NCBI GenBank assembly: GCA_030280995.1
Contig: JASXTE010000002.1
Span: 35,297,183-35,361,182 of the forward strand
Origin: Hemileia vastatrix
Lineage: Eukaryota > Basidiomycota > Pucciniomycetes > Pucciniales > Zaghouaniaceae
Length of the DNA stretch: 64,000 nucleotides
Direction: 5' to 3'
The notes below the pieces were generated by a model. The model was not told the origin of the DNA and did no database searches. It saw nothing but the letters and a program-made list of their open reading frames with translations. Position numbers and translations under genes: made by a program. Positions 49,121 to 59,752 of this stretch are shown here, piece by piece (positions within the stretch are counted from its first letter, which is position 1; each line of letters opens with the position of its first letter).

Positions 49121-50331
49121 TTATATATCTAGATTTTTTAGATTTGTCTTAACATTAGATAAATAATACTTTGCTGATTCTATTTCTTCCTCTATTAAGT
49201 CATCTCTTTTCAAAAAAACTCTCAAAGCACTAATCAAATATTCTAACCTAAATTTTTCTGTTTTAATTTCTAAGTATTCTGAAATATCAATATCAAAAAC
49301 ATTAAGCTTTTCTATAGCATGAAAAAGTCTAGTGCTGATTTGAATAGAAGAACCTATCCTAGTGAAGCCAGGAATTTCATGACATCTTGAGGTAAAATGC
49401 CTTAGTTGATTGGCAGGCCATAATGTCACTGTTATTCCATTAGTTGCTTCAAAGTTGATTTTACTTCGAATTTCGGGAAACATAAGTTCTCCACCTATTT
49501 GTCGTGGTTGGGTCTTATCATACTTCATATGAATGGTGTTTTTTTCTGTATCTTTAGGAAAAAATATTCCTAAAGTATACTCACTTGCATCCTTATCGAG
49601 ATGAACCTCATTAGAGAACCCATTACCATTCCCTCCAGATGTCCAAGTTAAATTACTAGCAAACGGTACACCGTCTTCTTCACTAGAAACTTTTGAAAAT
49701 CCAGGAATACCAAGTTTTGCGCAAAGATTAGTTGCCTCATTGTACTTTACATATGATATTTTTTTAAAAAAATATTCAAAGTACATTGCAATCCTCTTCA
49801 TTCGTTTTTTATATTCATCCGTTTTTACAATATCATCAGTGTATTCATCTGCAAGGAAAAGCATTCAAAAATTCAGTATTTAAATTAAAAAAAGTGATAC
49901 TTACAAATATGTAAAGATTTCTTTCTATCTAAAATAAAGCCACTACCAAACATTTTTCCAAAACCACCAGCTCTTTGATGATAACCATTATTTTTAATTT
50001 CATGTTCGCAGTAAGAAAGATCCTTAATGCATCGCACCGTAGCTTCTAACATATCTAGTTCTTTGAGCTCATGAATTTCAAAAGTCTGCACAAGAACATT
50101 AGGTATTAAGACACCTTTTGGTTTATAAATACTACATCCAGGAAAAAAATTGTAATAATTATTGCAATCTGTCATATTATTTGCATAAGATCGTGCATAG
50201 AAATGTGGCTTCTTCCCGTTTGTATCCATTCCAAGAGCGTTTACAAGTTTCATTCCAGTAGCAATGTCTTTCGCCCACCTATTGTTAGAGTTCTTCCCTG
50301 GCCGTTTTTTTTTTTTCAAATCGTTACTCAT
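49121..50331 (-). CDS. Tet/JBP-like 2OG-Fe(II) dioxygenase
   Basis: Two exons, 50331-49905 and 49848-49121, joined in phase 1 across a 56-bp intron; 384 residues. The start is the ATG before SNDLKKKKRPGK rather than the longer open frame from 50385. Family members use Fe(II) and 2-oxoglutarate to oxidise 5-methylpyrimidines in DNA, in the nucleus. The double-stranded beta-helix signature is complete: HLD at 225-227 (iron-binding HxD, in NEVHLDKDASEYTLGIFFP), a GGELMFPE strand-turn at ~261, the distal His 293 (LRHFTS) and Arg 306 (FTRIGSSIQIS) for 2-oxoglutarate. This order and spacing match the Tet-like oxygenases abundant in rust fungi. The Lys-rich N terminus may aid DNA binding or nuclear import. 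Substrate is inferred; related oxygenases acting on RNA or protein cannot be excluded by sequence alone. Confidence 0.82.
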
Positions 50332-50533
50332 TGATGGTTCAATCCTAAGAGAATTCAATTTTGATTTAAAATAGAAAAAAATCAAAAATTAGAAAATAGT
50401 AACATAATTTCAATTATCAGTCAATGATACCTTTAACTTTATCATATCTTCAATATTAGAAATACAAAAGTTAGCATATCTACATATTAGTAAATTTATA
50501 TACTTTTTCTTTATTTCAAATATTAAGAAAGCG

Positions 50534-50930
50534 TTTCAAAGGTATACTTTATTAAATTATACATATAAAGAGTATAGCTTTATCCTGTATGCATTCAGCA
50601 AGTACGAGATTTGGCTCTACACTTAATATTAATAATATAATGAAAGTATAACTCCAATACACTAGTAATATTAAAAAATTTACGGAATTATGATATCCAC
50701 ATATATAAAATGAAAAATCTTGCTCTGATCAATATATTGACTTAGAAAGTTATACTTCAATAAATTATTAATTTTTAAATTGTAGCATTGTCCTGTATGC
50801 TTTCAGCAAGTACGAGACTTTGAAACAACTTAAAAATCAATAAATTAAAGGTAAAGTACAAACAATCTAATTATTATTATGAAAAGCAAAACATTATCCT
50901 GTATGCTTTCAGCAAGTACGAGATGATGTT
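50534..50930 (-). promoter_or_regulatory. Three-copy motif upstream of the Tet-like gene
   Basis: A ~30-bp element, whose core reads CTTTCAGCAAGTACGAGA and is preceded by T(A/G)TCCTGTATG, occurs at 50581-50609, 50789-50817 and 50895-50923 in the same orientation, spaced 208 and 106 bp (about 2:1). Weaker flanking similarity (TATACTTYAATAAATTATT) suggests decayed ~105-bp tandem units. The first copy lies 250 bp upstream of the Tet-like start codon. The conserved core in a fast-decaying AT-rich background suggests binding sites. Confidence 0.7.
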
Positions 50931-52077
50931 TTACTTTTCATATTAATAATATAATGGTTGAGAAAGTATTAAAGAAATATAGAAAAATGATAAGCAAAAC
51001 ATGAACTTACATGTCTATAAAATCTTCTTCCATTTGTAGCTGATTGATCAAAATTAATTATAAAGTTTATTTTATAATCACTGTTTTAAAAAATAAATGG
51101 TTAGATAAATAAATTGAACATTTTTGATAAGGAATAAAGAAAAGTAAATTGACAAACAAATAAAAAAACTTTAAGTTAACTGAAAAAGAATTTTTTTATA
51201 ATGAATCGAAAGGGTACAGTAAAAGATACCATAAAAATAAATTCAGAATTAGAATCATTAGATTAACTTGTCAAAAGTGTAAAAAAGTGTAACAAACCAA
51301 AATGCTATGAAATGCAATAGCAAGAAAAATTTGCTTACCGGTAATCAGATAAGGTCAAGAAAATAGTACCAATAATTCAAAATGATAAAGCAAAAATATG
51401 ATTGATAATTTTTGAAAAAGGTAAGTGAGAAAGAGAAAGGAAAAATAAATTGGGTGGCAAACAGATGTATATATCATGAATTTTCACTGATCACATTTTC
51501 AAAAAAATGCAGCTCTCCAAGTCATATGATAAACTTCATCTAAATTCCAAGAATAATGTTGCCAAGGCACTTTACACAGCATGATCATTTTTTCCTATGC
51601 ATATACTAATTCCAGCTAGAATTTACTTGGCTGCATGTTGTACAGATGCACATTTGTGGAACACTGAATTTCACATCTAAAAAAAATTGACGCCACATAA
51701 TTCTAGCTACCATGTTTCACGTAGCTAAAAAACATACACTCATCACATTTAAATTTACATTGCGCCAAAATTAATTCATTTTTGAATTTTTTTAAAGGAA
51801 ACTATAATGTGCACCACCTATTTCTAAAATATGAACCTCCGCACCATATTAAATTGGGAGACTTTTAATTATGCAATTTTTTTGCCGTGACCTTTTTCCT
51901 GATCTTACTTGGTTCAAAATATTGAAACATGGCCAATGTTGATGAAAGAAACATTTGATTTTGTTTCTATGTGTAACAATGGAAGGCTGTTTCTTACTGG
52001 CGAAAGAGTGTTGTATATTTTATTTGAACAATATTTTATTTTTTTATGTATTTTATTTAAAAAATTTACTTTTTATT
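50931..52077. other. AT-rich interval, nothing recognised
   Basis: Distal 5' flank of the Tet-like gene. Only short chance ORFs; no repeat or RNA gene recognised. Confidence 0.5.
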
Positions 52078-52854
52078 GCAGCCAGATTTATACTGGCTGC
52101 TTTTTAGAAACCTTAATTTATGACCCAAGCCTTTGAAATTGGCTTGGGTCCCTTACATTGCAATTTAGTACTTCCAGCCAGGTTTCCCCTGGCTGGAAGT
52201 GTCTCTTTCAAGCAATCGAAGTCGCTAAAAGCGACTTCGATTGCTTGCTGTAATGTTTGCCACCCTCCCAGCTAATTTACTAGGCTGGGAGGTGGCCAAA
52301 GCAGTGTGCAACGCGCGTTGCTGCTGCAAGTAACGCGCGTTGCACAATCGCTACCATATTTCATGCAGCTGATATCAAGTCAGCTGCATGAGATATGCGC
52401 AGCATGTGCAATGCGCGCTGCATGCAGCAGAAACGCGCGTTGCATGCAGCAGCAATGCAGGCTGCATTGCTGCTGCATGCAACGCGCATTTCTGCTGCAT
52501 GCAATGCGCATTACTTGCAGCAGCAATGCGTGTTGCATGTGCTGCATGCAGTGCATTGCACAGCCAGTTTTTTTCTGGCTGTGCAATGCACACAGAGAAA
52601 CCAAAGTCCCTGCAAGGGACTTTGGTCTCTAAAATGGAAGCGACTTTCCCTACCAGGTGCAATCTGGTGGGAAAGTGAGAGAAACGTTAGACCGAAGTTG
52701 TTTGAAAGCAACTTCGGTCTTAAAAACATTAAAAATCATAAAAAAAAAAATGAGAAATGTAGAAAAAAAAAAAATTAAAAATTAAAATGTGAGTAAAAGA
52801 AAAAAAATAAGTTCTAGTGATACCAAAAATCCAAGCCAATTTCATTTGGCTTGG
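52078..52854. repeat. Block of 13 strong hairpins with unrelated stems
   Basis: Successive stem-loops with short loops: GCAGCCAG (52078), GACCCAAGCC (52122), ACTTCCAGCCAG (52170), CAAGCAATCGAAGTCGCT (52209, 18 bp, 3-nt loop), CTCCCAGC within 52257-52299, GTGCAACGCGCGTT (52306), CATGCAGCTGA (52362), a large one with 48-bp arms centred on 52461 (52413-52509, about four mismatches), GTGCATTGCACAGCCAG (52551, 17 bp), ACCAAAGTCCC (52600), CTTTCCC...ACCAG (52643), AGACCGAAGTTG (52689) and CCAAGCCAA (52831). Each is followed after 3-12 nt by its complement. The stems are GC-rich in a surrounding that is about 80% AT. Overlapping short ORFs on both strands (Cys/His/Ala-rich) are artefacts of the GCA/TGC-rich palindrome. 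Confidence 0.93.
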
Positions 52855-55008
52855 TTATTTAATAATTAATTTTTAATACATTAAATTTAAAATTCAAACA
52901 CCATAATATATATGAATTTTTTTTATATGAATATTATAAATTTAATCTACCTCTTTCTCATAATTATATTTATAATTTTGTTTTTTTAATTTTTGACATT
53001 TAAGTTTATTTTTTGGAAATACAAAATTAAATTTTCAGCTAAATTTTTTAGTAAGGTAAAATAAATTATAAATTTGACATTTTGTAATTGAATAATGAAA
53101 AAAATTTTAAATTTATTTAAAAAATATTTTTGTTAGAAGAATACAAATATTTTAAGTGTAGAAATATGGTGCAAATTGTAAGTAAAAAAAATTATATTTT
53201 TTTTTGTGAGGGGTTATTTCTATTTTTAAAAATATTTTTCAAAAACATTCATTAAATACTGAATTAAATTACTTTGAAACTCAAATTTTTTGTAAAATAA
53301 TTAAAAATGAAATAATAATATTGTTGTATTTGATATAAAATTTGAATTGGTAATATTAATTTCTCTTTAAGTAAATTTGAAAATCATTTAAAAAGACCAT
53401 GTTGATAAGTACTTCATTTTTGATATAAAATGGTTATATATATATCTTATATATATTTCTTGAGTGTTATTTTTATATACATTCAATAAAATTTGTAATA
53501 TAAAATGCCATTTAATAATTAATTAATGTTCAACTTAGTTATAACAACTTCATATTTAATACCAGCCACTAGTATTTACTTTTTAATTTAAAACTCCAAT
53601 ATAATATGAGAGTATCCTTATTTTGTCTGTATGTAATGAACAACAATAACAGACCATAAATGAGTGGGTAGTTAATTACAATAAATAGTTGAAGAATAAC
53701 CTATAAGAAATGATAAGTTTATCAAAAAGAGTACATTAAAAAAATATACTTTTGAATTTTTTTTGATATAATTTGGGTAGTTAAATGAAAATTTAAATTA
53801 TCAGACATCAAAATGGATAAAATCTAAAAGTAGTGTTTATATAATAAGCCTCATAAAAAAAAAGGATAAAAAATCTACTATGTAACTAAATTATTAAATA
53901 TTAAGGTATTATTAAAATTATTGAAAAACTTATTTTACAGTTATAATGAAATCTAAATGTGAAAATAATGGTGGGATAATAGTAAGACTATGTGGAAACA
54001 CTTTAATTTATACATACTTTCAACTATGTTCAGATAAAAAAATTGTTAAAATTGTATAATAACATCTAGTTAATAGTGATGCAATTTTATTTAGATCAAG
54101 AATAAATTTTTCTGAGGAAAAACTAATTAAATTGAGATATGGCCATCTCCTTTCAAGAGATAGAATAATAATAAAAATTTAAAAAATTATAATAAGTATT
54201 CTTAATCACCATTTTTGAAAAGTCTCTAGTAAAATTCATTATAATATATCATTCATTGATTACATTATATGGAGTTTCATCTTGAAGTAGTGATGTGCAG
54301 CTTTGAACTTATGTTATGAAAAACAAAAAAGTTAAAAAATATATAGTTATACTAATGAAAAAGCCAAAAATAAAAATACTATTATAAATTAAAAAAATAA
54401 AACTACATAAATTTTATTCTGCTCTAATGATGGAAGGGTACTATGTATGAATTTCCACATGTTAAATCCAAACCTGCTTTAAGGCTAGTTTACAGGTAGA
54501 GCTATTAAGTTTCCTTAAATTCTAAAAATAACTTATGCATTTTACTAATTATTTTTTTCTTGTTTCTTTCCAAAGTTGTTAGAGTTGCTTAATTAATACT
54601 GTTATCTTGATTGTAAGATATATAATTTTTTTTGAATACATGATTTATTGTTTCAAAAATTATATTATAAATTTAAATCATTTATTTCATTTTCTAAAGC
54701 TTCATTGTCAAAGACACAACTCCATTTTCTATTACTTAACAAATATATAAAATGTGATAGTAAAATTTAAGGAATTTTCTTTTTTAGAGGGTCAAACTAT
54801 ATTGTGAAGATTTTTATCTAGAAATTCTTGTACTCTAAAACCAAATAATTTTCTCCCTTAAGTAAGCCATTTCAAAAATATGAGAATATAAACAAGAATA
54901 TTAACTTATCTTATTTTTATTTTCTTTACTGAAAGTTTTAGTTCAATCCCTTTTTTTATATGACATTAGTATAAAAACATGGTTAAATGCTACTATATAA
55001 TTAATTTT

Positions 55009-55049
<41 letters not shown>

Positions 55050-56757
55050 TTAGAACGTCATCCTTTTTTATTTACTTGAATAAATGGCTCAATTATAATA
55101 CCCAACACTTATTAATGTTTCCCAAACTCAATAACAAATTTCTCATATGAAATATTAGCTTCTAATATAAGAAGTTTATCTATAGATGATATTCAACATG
55201 TGATTTTACTTTTTAGATTCAGCTAAAATTAAACAAAAGGAGAAATCATGCATATGTGTATAAATGGTAACCATATGTTACTTAGAGGATTGTGAAATTC
55301 ACTCATCAGAATGGTTTAAGTATTAAAATAAATTGAGGTCATTATTTTCTAGTATTTGAAACTAATTAGGAAATTATTCTAAAAATATATTTTAATGTGT
55401 ATCATGTTTAAAAAGTTGGAAATATGATTTTTGAAAATTGTGAGTTTCTTATGAGATACCAAGCTTTAGTTTACATTGTTTCAAGTAGAATAGAATTTTA
55501 GTATTAGAAATTGAAAGCAATGTACCATTATCAGATTTTAACTGTGTTCTACTTATAGAATGATTACATAACATTAAACATTATTTAAATCAAAAAGGTT
55601 TAAAAGATATTTAGAGTTTTACCAAATTTCACCATTTATTAATCTTTGATTTGAAAACAAACTATGATGTACACTCACTAGAAATAAGCAATCCCAATTT
55701 TAACATAATTTATCAATCCAAAAATAATGAGTCAATTAACATGAAAATATATATTATTTCAAAACCAATTCTCTAGATTTAAAATATGATGCTTTAATGA
55801 AAAATTATTACAAAACTTTAATGCAATGAAGTCTCTTAAAAAATTCAAAAATAGAATATCAAAACAAGTAATTTCTGCAAAAAAAACTACTAACTATTGT
55901 AGATAAAGCATAAAAATAAGTCATATTTTTTAAAAAAATGATCTAACAATATTTATTTTTGTTAAAAAAATCAAAACATTGTTAAGTTTGCTTGTTATAA
56001 TAATGTTAAAATCCACTAAACATTATCTAAAGGTGGTAAAATATGTTAAAAATAAGTTGAATTTTATGAGATAAAAATCAACAATTTTGTATCATTTCCT
56101 GTTGTGCTATGACTTTATTCCACCCTTTTTATCTGATTCTTCCAGTATTACTTTGCTATGATCACTAGTTTTCAAGTTAAAATTTACAAATGTTCATTAT
56201 ACTTGATAATATGAAAAATAACTCAAACTTTTATAACTACAAAATAAGATTTTGTAACTCCTTCTTTCAATCAATATTTGAAGAAATTTTAGTTTATTTG
56301 AGTAATGATTTTAAGAATAACAAAAAAATTGAAATTCACAAGGAATTATTTCCAGAGACTATAATTATTTACTTGTGTAATGCATGAGCTACTTATCAAT
56401 GATGTAAAACATCAGAAAAGTAAGTTATAGTTATAAATCTACAGATTATACTGTTTCTGGTATATATATCTTCAATAAATCTTTTAAACTTATCTTAGCC
56501 TACATACCACACAATAGAAAATCATTATATTAAAAAAGGAAAAAATTCTATGATAATATCATAAAGAATGATAACCATGGATTAATATTCCATAAAAATG
56601 GTTAATAATATTTTAAGAGAACCTAAATCAGTATTCTTTCATCAAAATATATCCTTTTTGTCTTTGTAATTTATTCCAAACAAATTTTTTGAAAGTTGAA
56701 TCTATATATCTAATGCCAAAACCACTATTAAGTTCCCTCTTAGACTTTTTAAGAAAT

Positions 56758-56788
<31 letters not shown>

Positions 56789-58429
56789 TATTTATCAAAA
56801 ATTGAAATAAAGAATAAAAACATAATTTTATTTACCTTTAATTATTTAAATATAGAGTATTTTCAGAATGCATTGTGGTTACTTGTGAAGGTTAGAAGAT
56901 TTGAAGTTGGATTTATGAGTTTTTAGAAGGGCAAATATTGTAAAATTCTTTCATAAATATTTATTTCATAGTTTCAAATGTTGAAATCTACAAACTAATG
57001 GGATTTAAAATTATATTGAGATTTAAAATCTGTTTTCTACTCAAGTAAAATAAAATAAAATGATGATATCAAAATTGAAATTAAGTTTAAACTTTTGATA
57101 TGCTCTATCTTCAATTTTATTGATAGTGCATCAAAAATTTAATAATATTTTTTTCCTTCATCACTTTTTACATAAAAGATAGTTTTATCATTTTATGAAT
57201 TAAAGATTGCTTATATAAATTTAACATCTATGTCAACTGTTTATGACTATTAATCTATATAATAAATTTTTTAGAAGAAAAAATAACATCAGTATATACT
57301 GACTTTGAAATTATTCAATTTAAAATAGTTTACAGGTAGATAATGAAGGGTGATTTCATTTTTGAATATGAACTATAGAAGTCTTATTTTATCAATTTTA
57401 ATTCTTTTTGAGCTCAAATGTATCCACCGCAACTTAAGTAAGAATAAAAATTATTTTTATTGAAATTTACATGAGAAAGTATGCCTATTATTCAAAATCA
57501 AACTTGCTCTAATGGTGTTTTTCAATCATTATTTCCATTCATAACAATAAAAAACATTTCAATTTGCTGATGTTTTAGTTTTTGATATCCCCAAGTTTAT
57601 ATCTCAGGTGTACTATTCACAAAATTATTAAAAATATAATTTTCGAAATACATGATAAACTTGAAAGTGAGGGGGCATTAAATTTTTAAAAATGAATTCT
57701 AAATTCAGGATGGATAGTATTTTTTCTATTTTCACAAATGAACAATTTTTCGTTTCAATTAATCCAGAAAGAAAATTTTGTTGTAAGCATATTATATTAT
57801 ATTTATTATGATTTTAAATACTATATTTTCAAGATTTGTGTTTAATATTTCCTGTGAAAGTTAATGTTAATGTGAATTTAAAGTAAGCTTGAAGAAATTT
57901 AATCAATAGGCATATTGGATATTTAAAATAATATTTTGCTCCAATCTTGAATCATCCTGGGCTAAAAAATATCCCAAATAAGGTTTTTGTGGGTCAATTT
58001 GGATTTAAGTAGGATTAAGTGAGGTTTAATAAAGGACAGATAAAAGGCTAAATTCATTACTAGTGACTTTTTTCTCAAAATAGTTATAAAATATTTATCA
58101 TTCTGGACTCAAGCTTCAATAAAGTTGAATTGAAACAGAGATAATTTCTAGCAGCACAACACCATATTTACAAAGGTGTAAAATACCTCAAATATTACTC
58201 ATAATATAGGAAGGCAAGGAATCTACAAAATTCACATTTCAAACGAGGATTTATATTTTGAATTTGAAATTGAGAAATGGAATATTATTTTCCAATTTAA
58301 ATATCTATTAGTCATTTTAACAAAAGTTTTCAGTAATCAGATTGAATTTTGATGGTATTTTGTTGTAGATTAATCATTTTGATGAGACATTTACTCAAAA
58401 TTACTGGTTTCGTTTCTAATATTCCATGT
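52855..58429. other. Long AT-rich non-coding right arm of copy B
   Basis: About 5.6 kb, very AT-rich, without any convincing gene on either strand. It contains TA dinucleotide runs at 55013-55042 and 56757-56788. Near 58139-58178 there is a decayed terminus-like string (TTTCTAGCAGCACAACACC ... CAAAGGTG). Confidence 0.6.
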
Positions 58430-58692
58430 GAAATTCATTATGAATCTTTTTGAAAGTGAATAGTTGACATATTGGATATGCAAAAGCTTATGTTAGATCA
58501 AAGTGAGATCAAAGGGAGCTTAACTGATGATCAAATTAGGATTTTACAAGATCAAACGGTGATCAATGTAGGTTCATCTTGAGCTCAATCTGTGACAAAT
58601 CTCTGACTAAATGTAAGGCCAAACAATTTCCTACATGGTGATGATGTGTGCATAATTCAAGCATAGATTTGTGGCTCAACGGAGCTCAAGCA
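58430..58692. other. Right subterminal region, copy B
   Basis: Contains repeated GATCAAA/TTAGATCAAAG, GAGCTCAA and GGTGATGA motifs near the end, comparable to the left subterminal region and to the relic termini at 15410 and 19730. Confidence 0.55.
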
Positions 58693-58736
58693 AGGGGTAT
58701 TGCTAGCAATACCCCCCCATTTTTTCTGTGGTGATT
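58693..58736 (-). repeat. Right terminal inverted repeat and target duplication of copy B
   Basis: Complement of the left end: palindrome GGGTATTGCTAGCAATACCC, C-run, then CTGTGGTG ending at 58733; followed by ATT (58734-58736). It differs from the left repeat at two bases only. Confidence 0.93.
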
Positions 58737-59333
58737 GATCTTGATAAACAAAACAAATGGATCTATCTAAGTATGGCATTATTTACTAAATGGGTAAGGG
58801 CACAAATGGGAAAAGAAACTTCAAGACAGGCTTTGACACCATTGGAGAAAAGTGGGGATTGGGTAGTTGAAAAAATAGCAAGCATATTGATAAATGGAAT
58901 GAGGTTTACTAGTTACCATTGACGCATTGCTAATTCAAAAATTGAATTCCTCTATGGAAAAGATAGCCAGTTTGGGCAAATAGATGATCTTTTCAGGTCA
59001 TAGGAAGAGAATGATCAAATCTATTTAATAGTAAGTCCTTTCAAGGAGCTCTGTCCAGAAGAAACATCAAAGGATCCCTATGAGCTTTTCCCACAAGTGC
59101 ATTGTTGGTTAGTAAGAGTAGCCAAAGCAACTCAAATTGTGATTAAGAAAGATGCAATAATTGGACATGCAGCTACTTTCAAGCACAAAAAAGGAGTGTT
59201 TGGAATTAAAGACGAGGTTGTCACTTCCATTGGACTGCAGACAGTAGTGAGTGAAAAAATTAATCAAATTTATTTTCTGTTGACTAACATCTTTGTGTTA
59301 ATTTGGGATTGGGGAAATTTGTAGGATTGGTGA
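58734..59333 (+). pseudogene. Tnp2 transposase pseudogene, 3' portion (copy C)
   Basis: Matches exon 3 (DLDKQNKWIYLSMALFTKWV). A CGA to TGA change gives a stop at 58920-58922, and another stop (TAG) lies near 58999. The rest, down to the presumed last exon at about 59325, can still be aligned. Confidence 0.92.
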
Positions 59334-59752
59334 TGTTTTTTAATGGTAAAAGAAATATTTCAATGCTCAATTAAAAATGCAATGCATCCAACTTACCTTA
59401 TCATAAATCAGTGAACAATTACATTGGTTGCTTTTTATGCATGAAAACCCATGCTTTCAATGATTCATTTTTATCTTAAATGTAAGAATGAAAGAGAGAA
59501 AATCATGATAATGAGAAATATGATAAAATTTTTACTTAATGAATAATCTTCTTGCTCATTCATCTACTATAAATAGTTTGACCTTCCCACTTTAGCTTAT
59601 AGCTATAAATTATTCACATTATTTTTCCCCAAGAGAACATACATGTTTTTATAAAGACTATAAACATAGTATCTTTTTTTACTTTAACTTTGATAGGTAT
59701 AAATTTTAAAGACTGATTATTTTTCTTTTATTGAATTTTAATACAGTTCATG
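59334..59752. promoter_or_regulatory. Upstream region of accessory protein 2, copy C
   Basis: Counterpart of 40607-41023, including the CTATAAATAG element near 59566-59575. No gene. Confidence 0.45.

Larger units (their letters stand above)
31716..58733 (+). mobile_element. Giant CACTA-like transposon, copy B, complete (27,018 bp)
   Basis: Both ends are visible: a ~41-bp terminal inverted repeat starting CACCACAGAAAA at 31716 and its complement ending CTGTGGTG at 58733, differing at two positions. The flanking ATT (31713-31715 and 58734-58736) is a 3-bp target duplication, and the uninterrupted target CCATATTGATCT is preserved in the transposase genes of copies A and B (around 40008). Cargo in order: SNF2 ATPase (frameshifted), accessory protein 1 (minus), Tnp2 transposase, accessory protein 2 (nonsense codon), palindrome array, acidic protein, Tet-like oxygenase (minus), hairpin block, long non-coding right end. 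Confidence 0.95.

Noticed and set aside
51909..52136. 75-residue ORF before the hairpin block
   Set aside because: Short, runs into the first hairpin, hydrophobic by T-richness; no support for a gene.
52306..52778. Cys/His/Ala-rich small proteins on both strands
   Set aside because: They are read from the GCA/TGC-rich palindrome in several frames and on both strands, which is an artefact of the hairpins.
56190..56387. 65-residue ORF in the right arm
   Set aside because: Isolated short ORF in very AT-rich DNA, no family signal, no codon or context support.
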